64,000 bases of DNA. Source: Caballeronia arvi. GTDB lineage: Bacteria > Pseudomonadota > Gammaproteobacteria > Burkholderiales > Burkholderiaceae. Location: positions 1 to 64,000 of the forward strand of contig NZ_FCOM02000043.1 of NCBI RefSeq assembly GCF_001544695.2, written 5' to 3'. The position numbers were made by a program, and so were the translations under genes. Below, in pieces: positions 8,221 to 16,328 of the stretch; positions within the stretch are counted from its first letter, which is position 1; each line of letters begins with the position of its first letter. Under the pieces are notes generated by a model, which had not been told where the DNA came from, made no database searches, and worked only from the letters and a program-made list of their open reading frames with translations.

Positions 8221-8619
8221 TCAGTGCTTGGGCGGATGCTGCTCCAGCCATTGCTTCATGAATGCGATTTCCTTGTTCTGCGCGGCGATGACGTCCTTCG
8301 CAAGCTTGCGCAGCTTCGCGTCCTTGCCATACTTCAGCTCGACCTTCGCCATTTCCACCGCGCCCTGATGATGCGGAATCATGTGCGCGACGAAATCCCG
8401 GTCGGCGTCGCCCGTGTATTCGATGCCGGACATGCCCGACATCATCTTCTGATCGGCGGCCTGGAATGCCGCAGTGGACGAGACGTCCGTCGGCTTCGGC
8501 GCGTGCTGTTCCATGTTCATGCCGGGCATCGCGTCGCTGGCCGGCGCAGCGGTCTGCGCGATCGCGCTTGCGCTACAGAGGGCCGTGATGATGGCAAGCG
8601 CGATTCTTGTTGATTTCAT
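8221..8619 (-). CDS. DUF305 (CopM-like) periplasmic protein
   Basis: 132 aa. A signal peptide covers about residues 1-21 (ends SASAIAQ), followed by a Met-rich segment MPGMNMEQH (31-39) and a DUF305 helical domain with the hallmark HMIPHHQGAVEMAK (79-92). His/Met-rich DUF305 proteins such as cyanobacterial CopM bind copper in the periplasm. Copper function is supported here by a CueR-type promoter with a 19-bp spacer immediately upstream (8673-8703). Confidence 0.83.
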   Translation of the reverse strand: MKSTRIALAIITALCSASAIAQTAAPASDAMPGMNMEQHAPKPTDVSSTAAFQAADQKMMSGMSGIEYTGDADRDFVAHMIPHHQGAVEMAKVELKYGKDAKLRKLAKDVIAAQNKEIAFMKQWLEQHPPKH

Positions 8620-8672
8620 CGTATCTCCTGTGAAAGGACGGATTGCATCGCTCGTTCTGAGCCAAAACGCCT

Positions 8673-8703
8673 AGCCTAAAGCTTGCCATCGGGGTAAGGT
8701 AAA
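8673..8703 (-). promoter_or_regulatory. Second CueR-type promoter/operator, for the DUF305 gene
   Basis: On the minus strand, -35 TTTACC (8703-8698) and -10 TAGGCT (8678-8673) have a 19-bp spacer. The enclosed dyad at 8680-8700 agrees with the copZ operator at 17 of 21 positions. It also sits 32 bp upstream of the divergent gene at 8733. Confidence 0.75.
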
Positions 8704-8732
8704 GCGGTTTCGTCTACATAAAAGATCACAAG

Positions 8733-9104
8733 ATGTCAGGCCACATCAACGACTCGACGAATACCCGCTGCCGCGCCTCCGTTGCACGAACGGCACGTGT
8801 TTCCATCGCGCTCGCGCTGGCTTTGTCCGGCTCGCAACCGGCGCTGGCCAAGCCGGGCGGTGAGCCGCTCGTGCTCGATACGCAAACCGGCATTCACAGT
8901 GGCGTGAGCGGAACCGTCCTCCAGAGCGGACCGCTCGGCGGTCCCGGCATGGTGCCGATGGCTACGCTGCCCGGGCTGCCGCAACAGGGAGAGCCGCCCA
9001 TCGTGGTATCGCCTTATGTCGAGTATCCCGGCGGGCAGAACGTCGTGCCCGTACAGCCCGGAGCCCCGGGGCGCCCGCGAGTCCCGCGCGCGCCTTATCC
9101 CTGA
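8733..9104 (+). CDS. Small secreted Pro/Gly-rich protein, unknown function
   Basis: 123 aa. It has a basic N-terminus, a hydrophobic stretch VSIALALALSGSQPALA (about 23-39) that looks like a signal peptide, and a low-complexity mature part rich in Pro, Gly and Val ending PRVPRAPYP. I recognise no family. The ribosome binding site is weak. The gene is divergent from the DUF305 gene and starts just beyond the second CueR-type operator, so copper control is conceivable but unproven. Its last 10 nt overlap the end of convergent rlmJ. Confidence 0.6.
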   Translation: MSGHINDSTNTRCRASVARTARVSIALALALSGSQPALAKPGGEPLVLDTQTGIHSGVSGTVLQSGPLGGPGMVPMATLPGLPQQGEPPIVVSPYVEYPGGQNVVPVQPGAPGRPRVPRAPYP

Positions 9105-9937
9105 TGCTCAAGTCTGAATGACGCGTTGCCGTCTTCGCCGAGCGCATCGACGAGATACGGCAGCGATGCTTTCAGCGCCTTCTGCAGCGTATACGGCGGA
9201 TTGAAGACGAACATTCCGCTGCCGAACAGGCCGAAGCCGTCCGTCGGCGGGTTCTTCACGGTCAGGGACGCGTGCAGCCAATTGCCCGGCTGGATGGCTT
9301 TCATTTGATCCGCAAAGCGCTGAGACTCCATGCGCGTGACGATCGGATACCACACCGCATAGGTTCCCGTCGCGAAACGCTTGAGGCTTTCCTCGACACA
9401 CGTGAGCGTGCGTGCATAGTCACGCTTGTCCTCATACGACGGGTCGATCAGCACGAGCGCCCGGCGTGGCGGCGGCGGAAGGATCGCCTTGATGCCGTCG
9501 AAACCGTCGCCGTCGTAGATCATCGCGCGGCGGCCGGCGTCGCGAAAATTGTGGCGCAGCACGTCGATCTCCGTGCTGTGCAGCTCGAAGAGGCGCATGC
9601 GATCCTGCTCGCGCATCGTGCGCCAGGCGAGATACGGTGAGCCGGGATAGAAACGCAGGCCGCCATCGGGGTTCAACGCCTTCACTTCATCGACATAATC
9701 CGCGAGCAGCGGCGGCAGGTCGTCTCGTTCCCATAGCCTGCCGATGCCCGTCTCGAACTCCGCGTTCTTGGTCGCGAAACCCTCTGTGAGCGAGTAGACG
9801 CCGGCGCCGGCGTGCGTGTCGATATACCAATACGATTTGTCCTTCAGGCCGAGATGGCGAAGCATCTGAATGACGACCGCGTGTTTCAGCACATCGGCGT
9901 GATTGCCCGCATGAAAGGCGTGACGATAACTGAGCAT
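9095..9937 (-). CDS. rlmJ: 23S rRNA (adenine-2030-N6)-methyltransferase RlmJ
   Basis: 280 aa, the usual length for RlmJ, which methylates A2030 of 23S rRNA using S-adenosylmethionine. The N-terminus MLSYRHAFHAGNHADVLKH is the family signature. The SAM-binding motif is YIDTHAGAGVY (38-48), and the catalytic DPSY (165-168) takes the place of the usual DPPY. It stands alone on the minus strand. Confidence 0.92.
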   Translation of the reverse strand: MLSYRHAFHAGNHADVLKHAVVIQMLRHLGLKDKSYWYIDTHAGAGVYSLTEGFATKNAEFETGIGRLWERDDLPPLLADYVDEVKALNPDGGLRFYPGSPYLAWRTMREQDRMRLFELHSTEIDVLRHNFRDAGRRAMIYDGDGFDGIKAILPPPPRRALVLIDPSYEDKRDYARTLTCVEESLKRFATGTYAVWYPIVTRMESQRFADQMKAIQPGNWLHASLTVKNPPTDGFGLFGSGMFVFNPPYTLQKALKASLPYLVDALGEDGNASFRLEHQG

Positions 9938-10222
9938 GAGGAGAGGCCCGCGCAGGGCATGAAAAGCTGGAAATAAAGCGTGCAGGGAAGGGTGTCTATT
10001 CTAGCCGACGCCATGCGATGCGATTTCACGGCGCCAACCTCTGCTGCGGCGCACCGTGTCTAATGCACAATAGCCGCTCCCGGGCAATCGTGAACAGTCG
10101 GCCGAATGGCCTAGGCCTTCCGATGCCCGGCGAGACGTGTCCTATGCCGAACGGCCAGCTTGATGGCCGTGCCGATGAATGTTGTCATTCACCCGATGTC
10201 CCACCAGATAGAGGAGGTTCGC

Positions 10223-11017
10223 ATGTCATCAAACGGTAAGCTCGACGGCAAGACCGCGGTCGTCACGGGCGCGGCGAGCGGCATCGGCCGCGCGATCGCG
10301 TTGACGCTCGCGGATGCCGGCGCCGCGGTCGCCATCGCCGACCTGAATCAGGCGGGCGCGAACGCGGTTGCCGAGGAAATTCGCGGCAAGGGTGGCAAGG
10401 CCATCGGCATCGCGATGGACGTGACCAACGAAGACGCGGTGAATCAGGGCATCGATCGCGTCGCCGCGGAGCTCGGCTCGGTGGATATCCTCGTGTCGAA
10501 CGCGGGCATCCAGATCGTCAATCCCATCGAAAACTACGCCTACGCCGACTGGAAGAAGATGATGGCCATCCATGTCGACGGCGCGTTCCTCACCACGAAA
10601 GCCGCGCTCAAGCACATGTACAAGGACGATCGCGGCGGCGTCGTGATCTACATGGGCTCGGTGCACTCGCACGAGGCATCGCCGCTCAAATCGGCCTATG
10701 TGACCGCGAAGCATGGCCTTCTCGGCCTCGCCCGCGTGCTCGCGAAAGAGGGCGCGAAACACAACGTGCGTTCGCACGTCGTCTGTCCGGGATTCGTGCG
10801 CACGCCGCTCGTCGACAAGCAGATTCCCGAGCAGGCGAAAGAACTGAAGATCAGCGAGGAGGAAGTCGTCAAGCGCGTGATGCTGGGCGGCACGGTGGAC
10901 GGCGTCTTCACGACCGTAGACGATGTCGCGCAGACCGTGCTTTTCCTGTCCGCGTTCGAGACTGCCGCGCTGACGGGGCAATCGTTCGTCGTGAGTCACG
11001 GCTGGTTCATGCAGTAA
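10223..11017 (+). CDS. D-3-hydroxybutyrate dehydrogenase (SDR family)
   Basis: 264 aa. It probably oxidises D-3-hydroxybutyrate to acetoacetate with NAD+, in polyhydroxybutyrate turnover. It is a classical SDR: TGAASGIG at 15-22, NAG at 93-95, and a catalytic triad S146, Y159, K163. The C-terminus SFVVSHGWFMQ is typical of bacterial 3-hydroxybutyrate dehydrogenases. ATG 10223 is preceded by a strong GAGGAGG; an in-frame start 63 nt earlier is less likely. A patatin-like hydrolase follows after 15 nt, presumably in the same operon. Confidence 0.86.
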   Translation: MSSNGKLDGKTAVVTGAASGIGRAIALTLADAGAAVAIADLNQAGANAVAEEIRGKGGKAIGIAMDVTNEDAVNQGIDRVAAELGSVDILVSNAGIQIVNPIENYAYADWKKMMAIHVDGAFLTTKAALKHMYKDDRGGVVIYMGSVHSHEASPLKSAYVTAKHGLLGLARVLAKEGAKHNVRSHVVCPGFVRTPLVDKQIPEQAKELKISEEEVVKRVMLGGTVDGVFTTVDDVAQTVLFLSAFETAALTGQSFVVSHGWFMQ

Positions 11018-11032
11018 AGAGAGCGAGGACGC

Positions 11033-12226
11033 ATGGCTGAAAACGACAATATTGAAGCGCTGCAAAGCGAACGGGCGCAAGGTCGCATCCACTTGCCGCC
11101 CTACGAGACGATCGCGCTGATGCTCCAGGGCGGCGGCGCGCTCGGCGCCTATCAGGCGGGCGTTTATCAAGGGCTGCACGAGGCGGGCATCCATCCGAAC
11201 TGGATCGCCGGCATCTCGATCGGCGCACTCAACACGGCGATCATTGCGGGCAATGCGCCGGAGCATCGCGTGACGCGTCTGCTGGAATTCTGGGAGACGA
11301 TCTGCCAGCCCGCGTTTGGCTTTCCGCTGCCGGCGTTCATCGAGCGCGCGCTGTTCGATTCCGCCGATGACATCCGCAAGGCGTTCACCGCGATGCAGGC
11401 AGTCGGCGCGCTCGTCGAAGGGCAGAAGGGTTTTTTTGTCCCGCGTTTTCCGCCGCCTTCGCCGATTTCGTCGAGCTCACCCCAAACCGCGAGCTATTAC
11501 GATACGACGCCGCTCAAGGCGACACTCGAGCGTCTCTGTGACTTCGATCGCATCAATTCCGGCGAGACACGCGTGTCGGTCGGCGCCGTGAATGTCGCGA
11601 CGGGCAATTTCGCCTATTTCGACAACATGCATATGACCTTGCGCGCCGAGCATTTCATGGCGTCGGGCGCGCTGCCGCCGGGTTTCGCCGCGGTCGAGAT
11701 CGACGGTCAGTTCTATTGGGACGGCGGCCTTATGTCGAATACGCCGCTCTACGAGATCGCGCAGGCGACGCCACGCCGCGACACGCTCGCCTTCCAGGTC
11801 GATCTGTGGAGCGCGCGCGGGCCGGTGCCGGACAGTATCGTCGACGTGATGGGGCGGGTGAAGGACGTCCAGTTTTCGAGCCGCACGCGCCTCGTCACGG
11901 ACCAGATGCAGCGCGCGCAACGCTACCGGAACGTCTTGCAGCACGTGCTCGACCTCGTGCCCGAAGACGTTCGCAAGAGCGACGAATGGTGCCGGCTCGC
12001 GGCCGATCTCGCGTGCTCGAAGCGTTACAACATCATTCACCTGATCTATCGCCACAAGGAATACGAGGGCCACTACAAGGATTACCAGTTCGGCTTCTCG
12101 ACGATGCGCGAGCACTGGGAAAGCGGCCTGACCGACATTCGCCGCACGCTCGCGCATCGCGACTGGCTCGACATGCCCAACGGCGAATCGCGTTTCGTAA
12201 CCCACGACATCCACCGCGGCGAGTGA
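11033..12226 (+). CDS. Patatin-like phospholipase with DUF3734 C-terminus
   Basis: 397 aa. The patatin domain has the oxyanion-hole motif GGGALGAYQAG (33-43), the nucleophile elbow GISIG with Ser62, and the DGG motif with Asp at about 230, giving the Ser-Asp dyad. The C-terminal part (RVKDVQFSSRTRLVTDQM onward) is DUF3734. There is no signal peptide, so it is probably cytosolic. Location 15 nt behind 3-hydroxybutyrate dehydrogenase suggests a joint role in storage-polymer or lipid turnover; the substrate is inferred, not known. Confidence 0.82.
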   Translation: MAENDNIEALQSERAQGRIHLPPYETIALMLQGGGALGAYQAGVYQGLHEAGIHPNWIAGISIGALNTAIIAGNAPEHRVTRLLEFWETICQPAFGFPLPAFIERALFDSADDIRKAFTAMQAVGALVEGQKGFFVPRFPPPSPISSSSPQTASYYDTTPLKATLERLCDFDRINSGETRVSVGAVNVATGNFAYFDNMHMTLRAEHFMASGALPPGFAAVEIDGQFYWDGGLMSNTPLYEIAQATPRRDTLAFQVDLWSARGPVPDSIVDVMGRVKDVQFSSRTRLVTDQMQRAQRYRNVLQHVLDLVPEDVRKSDEWCRLAADLACSKRYNIIHLIYRHKEYEGHYKDYQFGFSTMREHWESGLTDIRRTLAHRDWLDMPNGESRFVTHDIHRGE

Positions 12227-12332
12227 AGGGCGTTTCGGGCGGGAATGTGTGTCAGTTTGTATAATCCGGACGCATCGCGGCGGCTTTGGACGCTCATCCT
12301 GCCGCCGCGCATAACGACAATTCCCCTGCCTG

Positions 12333-12815
12333 ATGAAATCGATCGCAGTCTGCTTCATTTGTCTTGGCAACATCTGCCGCTCGCCGAGCGCGGAAGCGGT
12401 GATGCGCGAACTCGTCACGCGCGCGAAGCTCGCCGATCGCATCGTGATCGATTCCGCCGGAACGGGCGACTGGCACATCGGCGAGCCGCCCGACGAACGC
12501 GCCCAGAAGGCGGCGAAAAAGCGCGGTTACGATTTGTCGAGCCTTCGTGGACGGCAGGTCGCCGCCGACGATTTCGCGCGTTTCGATCTGTTCATCGTGA
12601 TGGATGACGCGAACGCCACCGCGCTGACGGCGGTCTGCCCGCCGGAGCATCGCGACAAGATTCGTCTACTGATGGAATTCGCCACGCGCGACGATGGCCG
12701 CGTCGTCGTCGATCCCTATTTCGGCGGCGATGAGGGCTTCGAAAAGGTGCTCGATCAGTGCGAGGACGCCTGCGAAGGCTTGCTGAAGGCCCTGCGAGCG
12801 CAGCTGACCGCCTGA
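12333..12815 (+). CDS. Low-molecular-weight protein tyrosine phosphatase
   Basis: 160 aa. The P-loop CLGNICRS gives C10-x5-R16, and the general-acid Asp is D127 in VDPYFGG, both diagnostic of LMW-PTPs. It has a cytosolic housekeeping-type sequence and is not next to a tyrosine kinase or exopolysaccharide cluster. It lies just upstream of iscR, with the IscR sites between them. A TATAAT at 12260-12265 is the likely -10 element. Confidence 0.87.
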   Translation: MKSIAVCFICLGNICRSPSAEAVMRELVTRAKLADRIVIDSAGTGDWHIGEPPDERAQKAAKKRGYDLSSLRGRQVAADDFARFDLFIVMDDANATALTAVCPPEHRDKIRLLMEFATRDDGRVVVDPYFGGDEGFEKVLDQCEDACEGLLKALRAQLTA

Positions 12816-12896
12816 GCGATGGCTGATGAGAGTTGTCCGCGTCCCGTCCCTGCGGGCATGAAAAAACTCAATTAAAAAGCTACTTATCGCGCCCGG

Positions 12897-12921
12897 ATAC
12901 TTGACTAAAACTGTGGGATAT
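12897..12921 (+). promoter_or_regulatory. IscR type-1 binding site (distal)
   Basis: ATACTTGACTAAA...GGATAT matches the 25-bp type-1 IscR consensus (ATASYYGACT...RRSTAT). It overlaps the -35 element TTGACT (12901-12906) of the iscR promoter, consistent with autorepression by [2Fe-2S]-IscR. Confidence 0.82.
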
Positions 12922-12923
12922 TT

Positions 12924-12948
12924 ATACTTGACGAAAATCATCGAGTAT
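12924..12948 (+). promoter_or_regulatory. IscR type-1 binding site (proximal)
   Basis: ATACTTGACGAAA...GAGTAT is a second 25-bp type-1 IscR site, 27 bp from the first centre to centre. It covers the -10 element TATACT (12923-12928), which pairs with TTGACT after a 16-bp spacer, so both sites occlude the same promoter. Confidence 0.82.
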
Positions 12949-12966
12949 TAGCGGTAGCCCCCAATT

Positions 12967-13494
12967 ATGAGACTCACCACGAAAGGCCGTTTCGCCGTCA
13001 CGGCGATGATCGACCTGGCGTTGCGCCAGGAGCAGGGCCCGGTGACGCTGGCCGGCATCAGTCAGCGCCAGCGCATCTCGCTTTCCTACCTCGAACAGCT
13101 CTTCGGCAAGCTGCGGCGGCATGAGATCGTCGAATCGGTCCGCGGACCGGGCGGCGGCTACAACCTCGCGCGCCGCGCGGAGAACGTCACGGTGGCCGAT
13201 ATCATCATCGCGGTCGACGAGCCGATCGACGCCACGCAATGCGGCGGCAAGGGCACGTGCGAAGGCACCAAGCAGCACGACGGCCATTGCATGACGCACG
13301 AGCTCTGGGCGACGCTCAACCAGAAGATGGTCGAGTATCTCGACTCCGTGTCGTTGAAAGATCTGGTCGATCAGCAGCGCGCACGCGAAGGTTCGTCGGC
13401 GGTGCTGCGCGACCGCCGCACCGAGTCGGCCGGCGTCGAAACCGCGCGCGTGGTGCCCAAGGGACCGAATTCCATTTTCAACCTGGCCGGATGA
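12967..13494 (+). CDS. iscR: IscR, [2Fe-2S] Rrf2-family regulator
   Basis: 175 aa. It has an Rrf2 winged-helix N-terminus (MRLTTKGRFAVTAMIDLAL) and the cluster ligands C92, C98, C108 with H111 (equivalent to Escherichia coli C92, C98, C104, H107; the last loop is 4 residues longer). It senses Fe-S demand and represses the isc operon when it carries its cluster. It is first in the operon, behind two type-1 sites. Confidence 0.94.
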   Translation: MRLTTKGRFAVTAMIDLALRQEQGPVTLAGISQRQRISLSYLEQLFGKLRRHEIVESVRGPGGGYNLARRAENVTVADIIIAVDEPIDATQCGGKGTCEGTKQHDGHCMTHELWATLNQKMVEYLDSVSLKDLVDQQRAREGSSAVLRDRRTESAGVETARVVPKGPNSIFNLAG

Positions 13495-13580
13495 CACATA
13501 AGCCGTGCCGGCACGTGCCGTGCGCGGAGAACAACGAGCGTCCCAGCCAAGAGCTTTGACTGATTTCCCCGGAGCGACTG

Positions 13581-14804
13581 ATGAACAACGATATTCCCCA
13601 CCTGCCCATTTACATGGACTACAGCGCGACGACCCCCGTCGATCCGCGCGTGGTGGACAAGATGATCCCGTATCTTCGCGAGCAGTTCGGCAATCCGGCT
13701 TCGCGCAGCCACCAGTACGGCTGGGATGCGGAGCGTGCAGTCGAGGAAGCGCGCGAGAACGTCGCGGCGCTGGTCAACTGCGATCCGCGCGAGATCATCT
13801 GGACCTCGGGTGCGACGGAATCGGACAACCTCGCCATCAAGGGCGCGGCGCACTTCTACAAGAGCAAGGGCAAGCACATCATCACGGTGAAGACCGAGCA
13901 CAAGGCCGTGCTCGACACCACGCGTGAGCTGGAGCGCGAAGGCTACGAAGTCACGTATCTCGACGTGAAGGACGACGGCCTCATCGATCTGGAAAAGTTC
14001 AAGGCGGCGATCCGCCCGGACACGATCCTCGTCTCCGTGATGAGCGTGAACAACGAGATCGGTGTGATCCAGGACATCGAGGCGATCGGCGAGATCACGC
14101 GCGAGAAGGGCATCATTTTTCACGTCGATGCGGCGCAGGCCACCGGCAAGATCACGATCGACCTGCAAAAGCTGAAGGTCGACCTGATGTCGTTCTCGGC
14201 GCACAAGACGTATGGCCCGAAGGGTATCGGCGCGTTGTACGTGCGCCGCAAGCCGCGCGTGCGTATCGAAGCGCAGATGCACGGCGGCGGTCACGAGCGC
14301 GGCATGCGTTCGGGCACGCTCGCGACGCATCAGATCGTCGGCATGGGCGAGGCGTTCCGCATTGCGCGTGAAGAAATGGCCACCGAAAACGAGCGCATCC
14401 GCATGCTGCGCGATCGCTTGCTGAAGGGCTTGCAGGACATCGAAGAGGTGTACGTCAATGGCGACATGGAACGCCGTGTGCCGCACAACCTCAATATCAG
14501 CTTCAATTTCGTCGAAGGCGAGTCGCTGATCATGGCGGTGAAGGATGTCGCGGTGTCGTCGGGTTCGGCGTGCACGTCGGCTTCTCTCGAGCCGTCGTAT
14601 GTGCTGCGCGCGCTCGGCCGTAACGACGAACTGGCGCACAGCTCGATCCGCTTCACGGTCGGCCGCTTCACCACCGAGCAGGACGTCGACTATGTGATCA
14701 ACCTGCTGAAGAGCAAGATCGCGAAACTGCGCGATCTGTCGCCGCTCTGGGAAATGCACAAGGACGGCATCGACATTTCGACCATCCAGTGGGCCGCGCA
14801 CTGA
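13581..14804 (+). CDS. iscS: Cysteine desulfurase IscS
   Basis: 407 aa. This PLP enzyme removes sulfur from cysteine and passes persulfide to IscU and other acceptors. The PLP lysine is K209 in SFSAHKTYGPKG, and the persulfide-forming cysteine is C331 in SSGSACTSAS. It has group I (IscS) loop length and the C-terminal IscU-docking tail. Second gene of the isc operon, 86 nt after iscR. Confidence 0.96.
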   Translation: MNNDIPHLPIYMDYSATTPVDPRVVDKMIPYLREQFGNPASRSHQYGWDAERAVEEARENVAALVNCDPREIIWTSGATESDNLAIKGAAHFYKSKGKHIITVKTEHKAVLDTTRELEREGYEVTYLDVKDDGLIDLEKFKAAIRPDTILVSVMSVNNEIGVIQDIEAIGEITREKGIIFHVDAAQATGKITIDLQKLKVDLMSFSAHKTYGPKGIGALYVRRKPRVRIEAQMHGGGHERGMRSGTLATHQIVGMGEAFRIAREEMATENERIRMLRDRLLKGLQDIEEVYVNGDMERRVPHNLNISFNFVEGESLIMAVKDVAVSSGSACTSASLEPSYVLRALGRNDELAHSSIRFTVGRFTTEQDVDYVINLLKSKIAKLRDLSPLWEMHKDGIDISTIQWAAH

Positions 14805-14863
14805 GCGGAACATGAGCGCACCCGAAGGGCGCACGCGACACCGAATAAAGGAGAGTTTGAATC

Positions 14864-15292
14864 ATGGCTTATAGCGACAAGGTTCTGGACCACTACGAAA
14901 ACCCGCGTAACGTCGGCTCGTTCTCGAAAGACGACGACACCGTCGGCACCGGCATGGTCGGCGCGCCCGCATGCGGCGACGTGATGAAACTGCAGATCCG
15001 CGTCGGCGCGGATGGCGTGATCGAGGACGCGAAGTTCAAGACTTACGGCTGCGGCTCCGCGATCGCATCGAGCTCGCTCGTCACCGAATGGGTGAAGGGC
15101 AAGACGCTGGATCAGGCGCTGACGATCAAGAACACGCAGATCGCCGAGGAACTGGCGCTGCCGCCGGTGAAGATCCACTGCTCGATCCTCGCGGAAGACG
15201 CGATCAAGGCCGCAGTGGCGGATTACAAGCAGCGTCATGGCACTGCCGCGCCGGAAGCGTCGGCAACCGAAGCCAAGCAGGCTGCAGCGTAA
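14864..15292 (+). CDS. iscU: Fe-S cluster scaffold IscU
   Basis: 142 aa. Cluster ligands are C37, C63 and C106 with D39 and H105, and the HscA-recognition motif LPPVKIHC is present (99-106). The C-terminus is about 14 residues longer than Escherichia coli IscU, with an Ala/Thr/Glu tail of no known role. GGAGAG ribosome binding site. A perfect 8-bp hairpin follows the stop codon. Confidence 0.95.
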   Translation: MAYSDKVLDHYENPRNVGSFSKDDDTVGTGMVGAPACGDVMKLQIRVGADGVIEDAKFKTYGCGSAIASSSLVTEWVKGKTLDQALTIKNTQIAEELALPPVKIHCSILAEDAIKAAVADYKQRHGTAAPEASATEAKQAAA

Positions 15293-15301
15293 TGTGGACG
15301 A

Positions 15302-15321
15302 GGGCGCCGGGCACGGCGCCC
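15302..15321 (+). other. Intercistronic hairpin between iscU and iscA
   Basis: GGGCGCCG-GGCA-CGGCGCCC is a perfect 8-bp stem with a 4-nt loop and no T-run, so it is not a terminator by itself. It may protect the upstream iscRSU message or be a processing point. Confidence 0.55.
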
Positions 15322-15354
15322 CGACGAAGTGAAGCGCGAAGAGAAGCGAAGACT

Positions 15355-15678
15355 ATGGCAATCACGTTGACGGATAAAGCGGCACAGCACGTGCAAAAGT
15401 ATCTGACGCGGCGCGGCAAGGGCGTCGGCCTGCGGCTGGGCGTGCGCACGACGGGCTGTTCGGGTCTGGCCTACAAGCTCGAATATGTCGACGAGCTCGC
15501 GCCTGAAGACACCGTGTTCGAGACGGCGGGCGTGAAGATCATCATCGATCCGAAGAGTCTTCCGTATCTCGACGGCACCGAACTGGACTTCGCCCGTGAA
15601 GGCCTGAACGAGGGCTTCAAGTTCAACAATCCGAACGCGAAGGACGAGTGCGGCTGCGGCGAATCGTTCCGCGTATGA
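15355..15678 (+). CDS. iscA: Fe-S cluster assembly/carrier protein IscA
   Basis: 107 aa, an A-type carrier with the conserved cysteines C35 (TTGCSG), C99 and C101 (ECGCGES). It delivers clusters, chiefly for [4Fe-4S] proteins. Start ATG 15355 follows a purine-rich GAAGAGAAGCGAAG stretch. A terminator-like hairpin lies between it and hscB. Confidence 0.95.
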   Translation: MAITLTDKAAQHVQKYLTRRGKGVGLRLGVRTTGCSGLAYKLEYVDELAPEDTVFETAGVKIIIDPKSLPYLDGTELDFAREGLNEGFKFNNPNAKDECGCGESFRV

Positions 15679-15709
15679 CGTGGAAAGCGCCGGCGGTATC
15701 GGCAAAAGA

Positions 15710-15730
15710 GGCGGCGCGTGCCGCCTTTTT
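15710..15730 (+). terminator. Terminator-like attenuator between iscA and hscB
   Basis: GGCGGC-GCGT-GCCGCC followed by TTTTT has the full form of an intrinsic terminator inside the isc operon, 31 nt after the iscA stop codon. It probably terminates only a fraction of transcripts, lowering the chaperone genes (hscB, hscA) relative to iscRSUA. Confidence 0.65.
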
Positions 15731-15761
15731 CATTCGCGCACACTGAAACCATAGACTTAGC

Positions 15762-16292
15762 ATGGCCTCGCTCACCGACAGTCACTTCGATCTCTTCCAT
15801 CTGCCGCCGACCTTCGCCGTCGATCAGCAGAAACTCGACGACGCCTATCGCACCGTGCAGGGGCAAGTGCATCCGGACCGCTTCGCCGCGGCCGGCGATG
15901 CCCAGAAGCGTCTCGCGATGCAATGGGCGACGCACGCGAACGAGGCGTATCAGACGCTGCGCGATCCGCTCAAGCGCGCGCGCTACATGCTGAAGCAGCG
16001 CGGCGTCGATGTCGACGCGGAAAACAACACTGCGATGGAACCGGCCTTTCTCATGCAGCAGATGGAATGGCGCGAAAATATCGAAGATGCGGCGGGCGCG
16101 AAGAACATCGGCGCGCTCGAGGCATTGCTCGACGAACTGCGTGACGAAGAGCGCGTGCGCTTCACGAAGCTCGAGGCGCTCATCGACAGCAAGTCGGATC
16201 AGGCGGCGAGCGAGGCGGTGCGTCAGTTGATGTTCATCGAACGCGTGGCGACGGAGATCGGCGCGCAGATCGAGCGGCTCGAACACGCTTAA
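15762..16292 (+). CDS. hscB: HscB, J-domain co-chaperone for Fe-S transfer
   Basis: 176 aa. The N-terminal J domain contains the HPD motif at 37-39 (QVHPDRF), and the C-terminal helical domain binds IscU. It stimulates the HscA ATPase during cluster release. It starts 83 nt after iscA, beyond the attenuator hairpin, and ends 36 nt before hscA. Confidence 0.93.
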   Translation: MASLTDSHFDLFHLPPTFAVDQQKLDDAYRTVQGQVHPDRFAAAGDAQKRLAMQWATHANEAYQTLRDPLKRARYMLKQRGVDVDAENNTAMEPAFLMQQMEWRENIEDAAGAKNIGALEALLDELRDEERVRFTKLEALIDSKSDQAASEAVRQLMFIERVATEIGAQIERLEHA

Positions 16293-16328
16293 AGACGCGT
16301 CGGCTGCGATAACCCCATAAGACCAACG

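Noticed and set aside
15710..15730. Terminator between iscA and hscB as the end of the operon
   Set aside because: hscB-hscA-fdx-iscX follow in canonical order with no separate promoter seen, so it is treated as partial.
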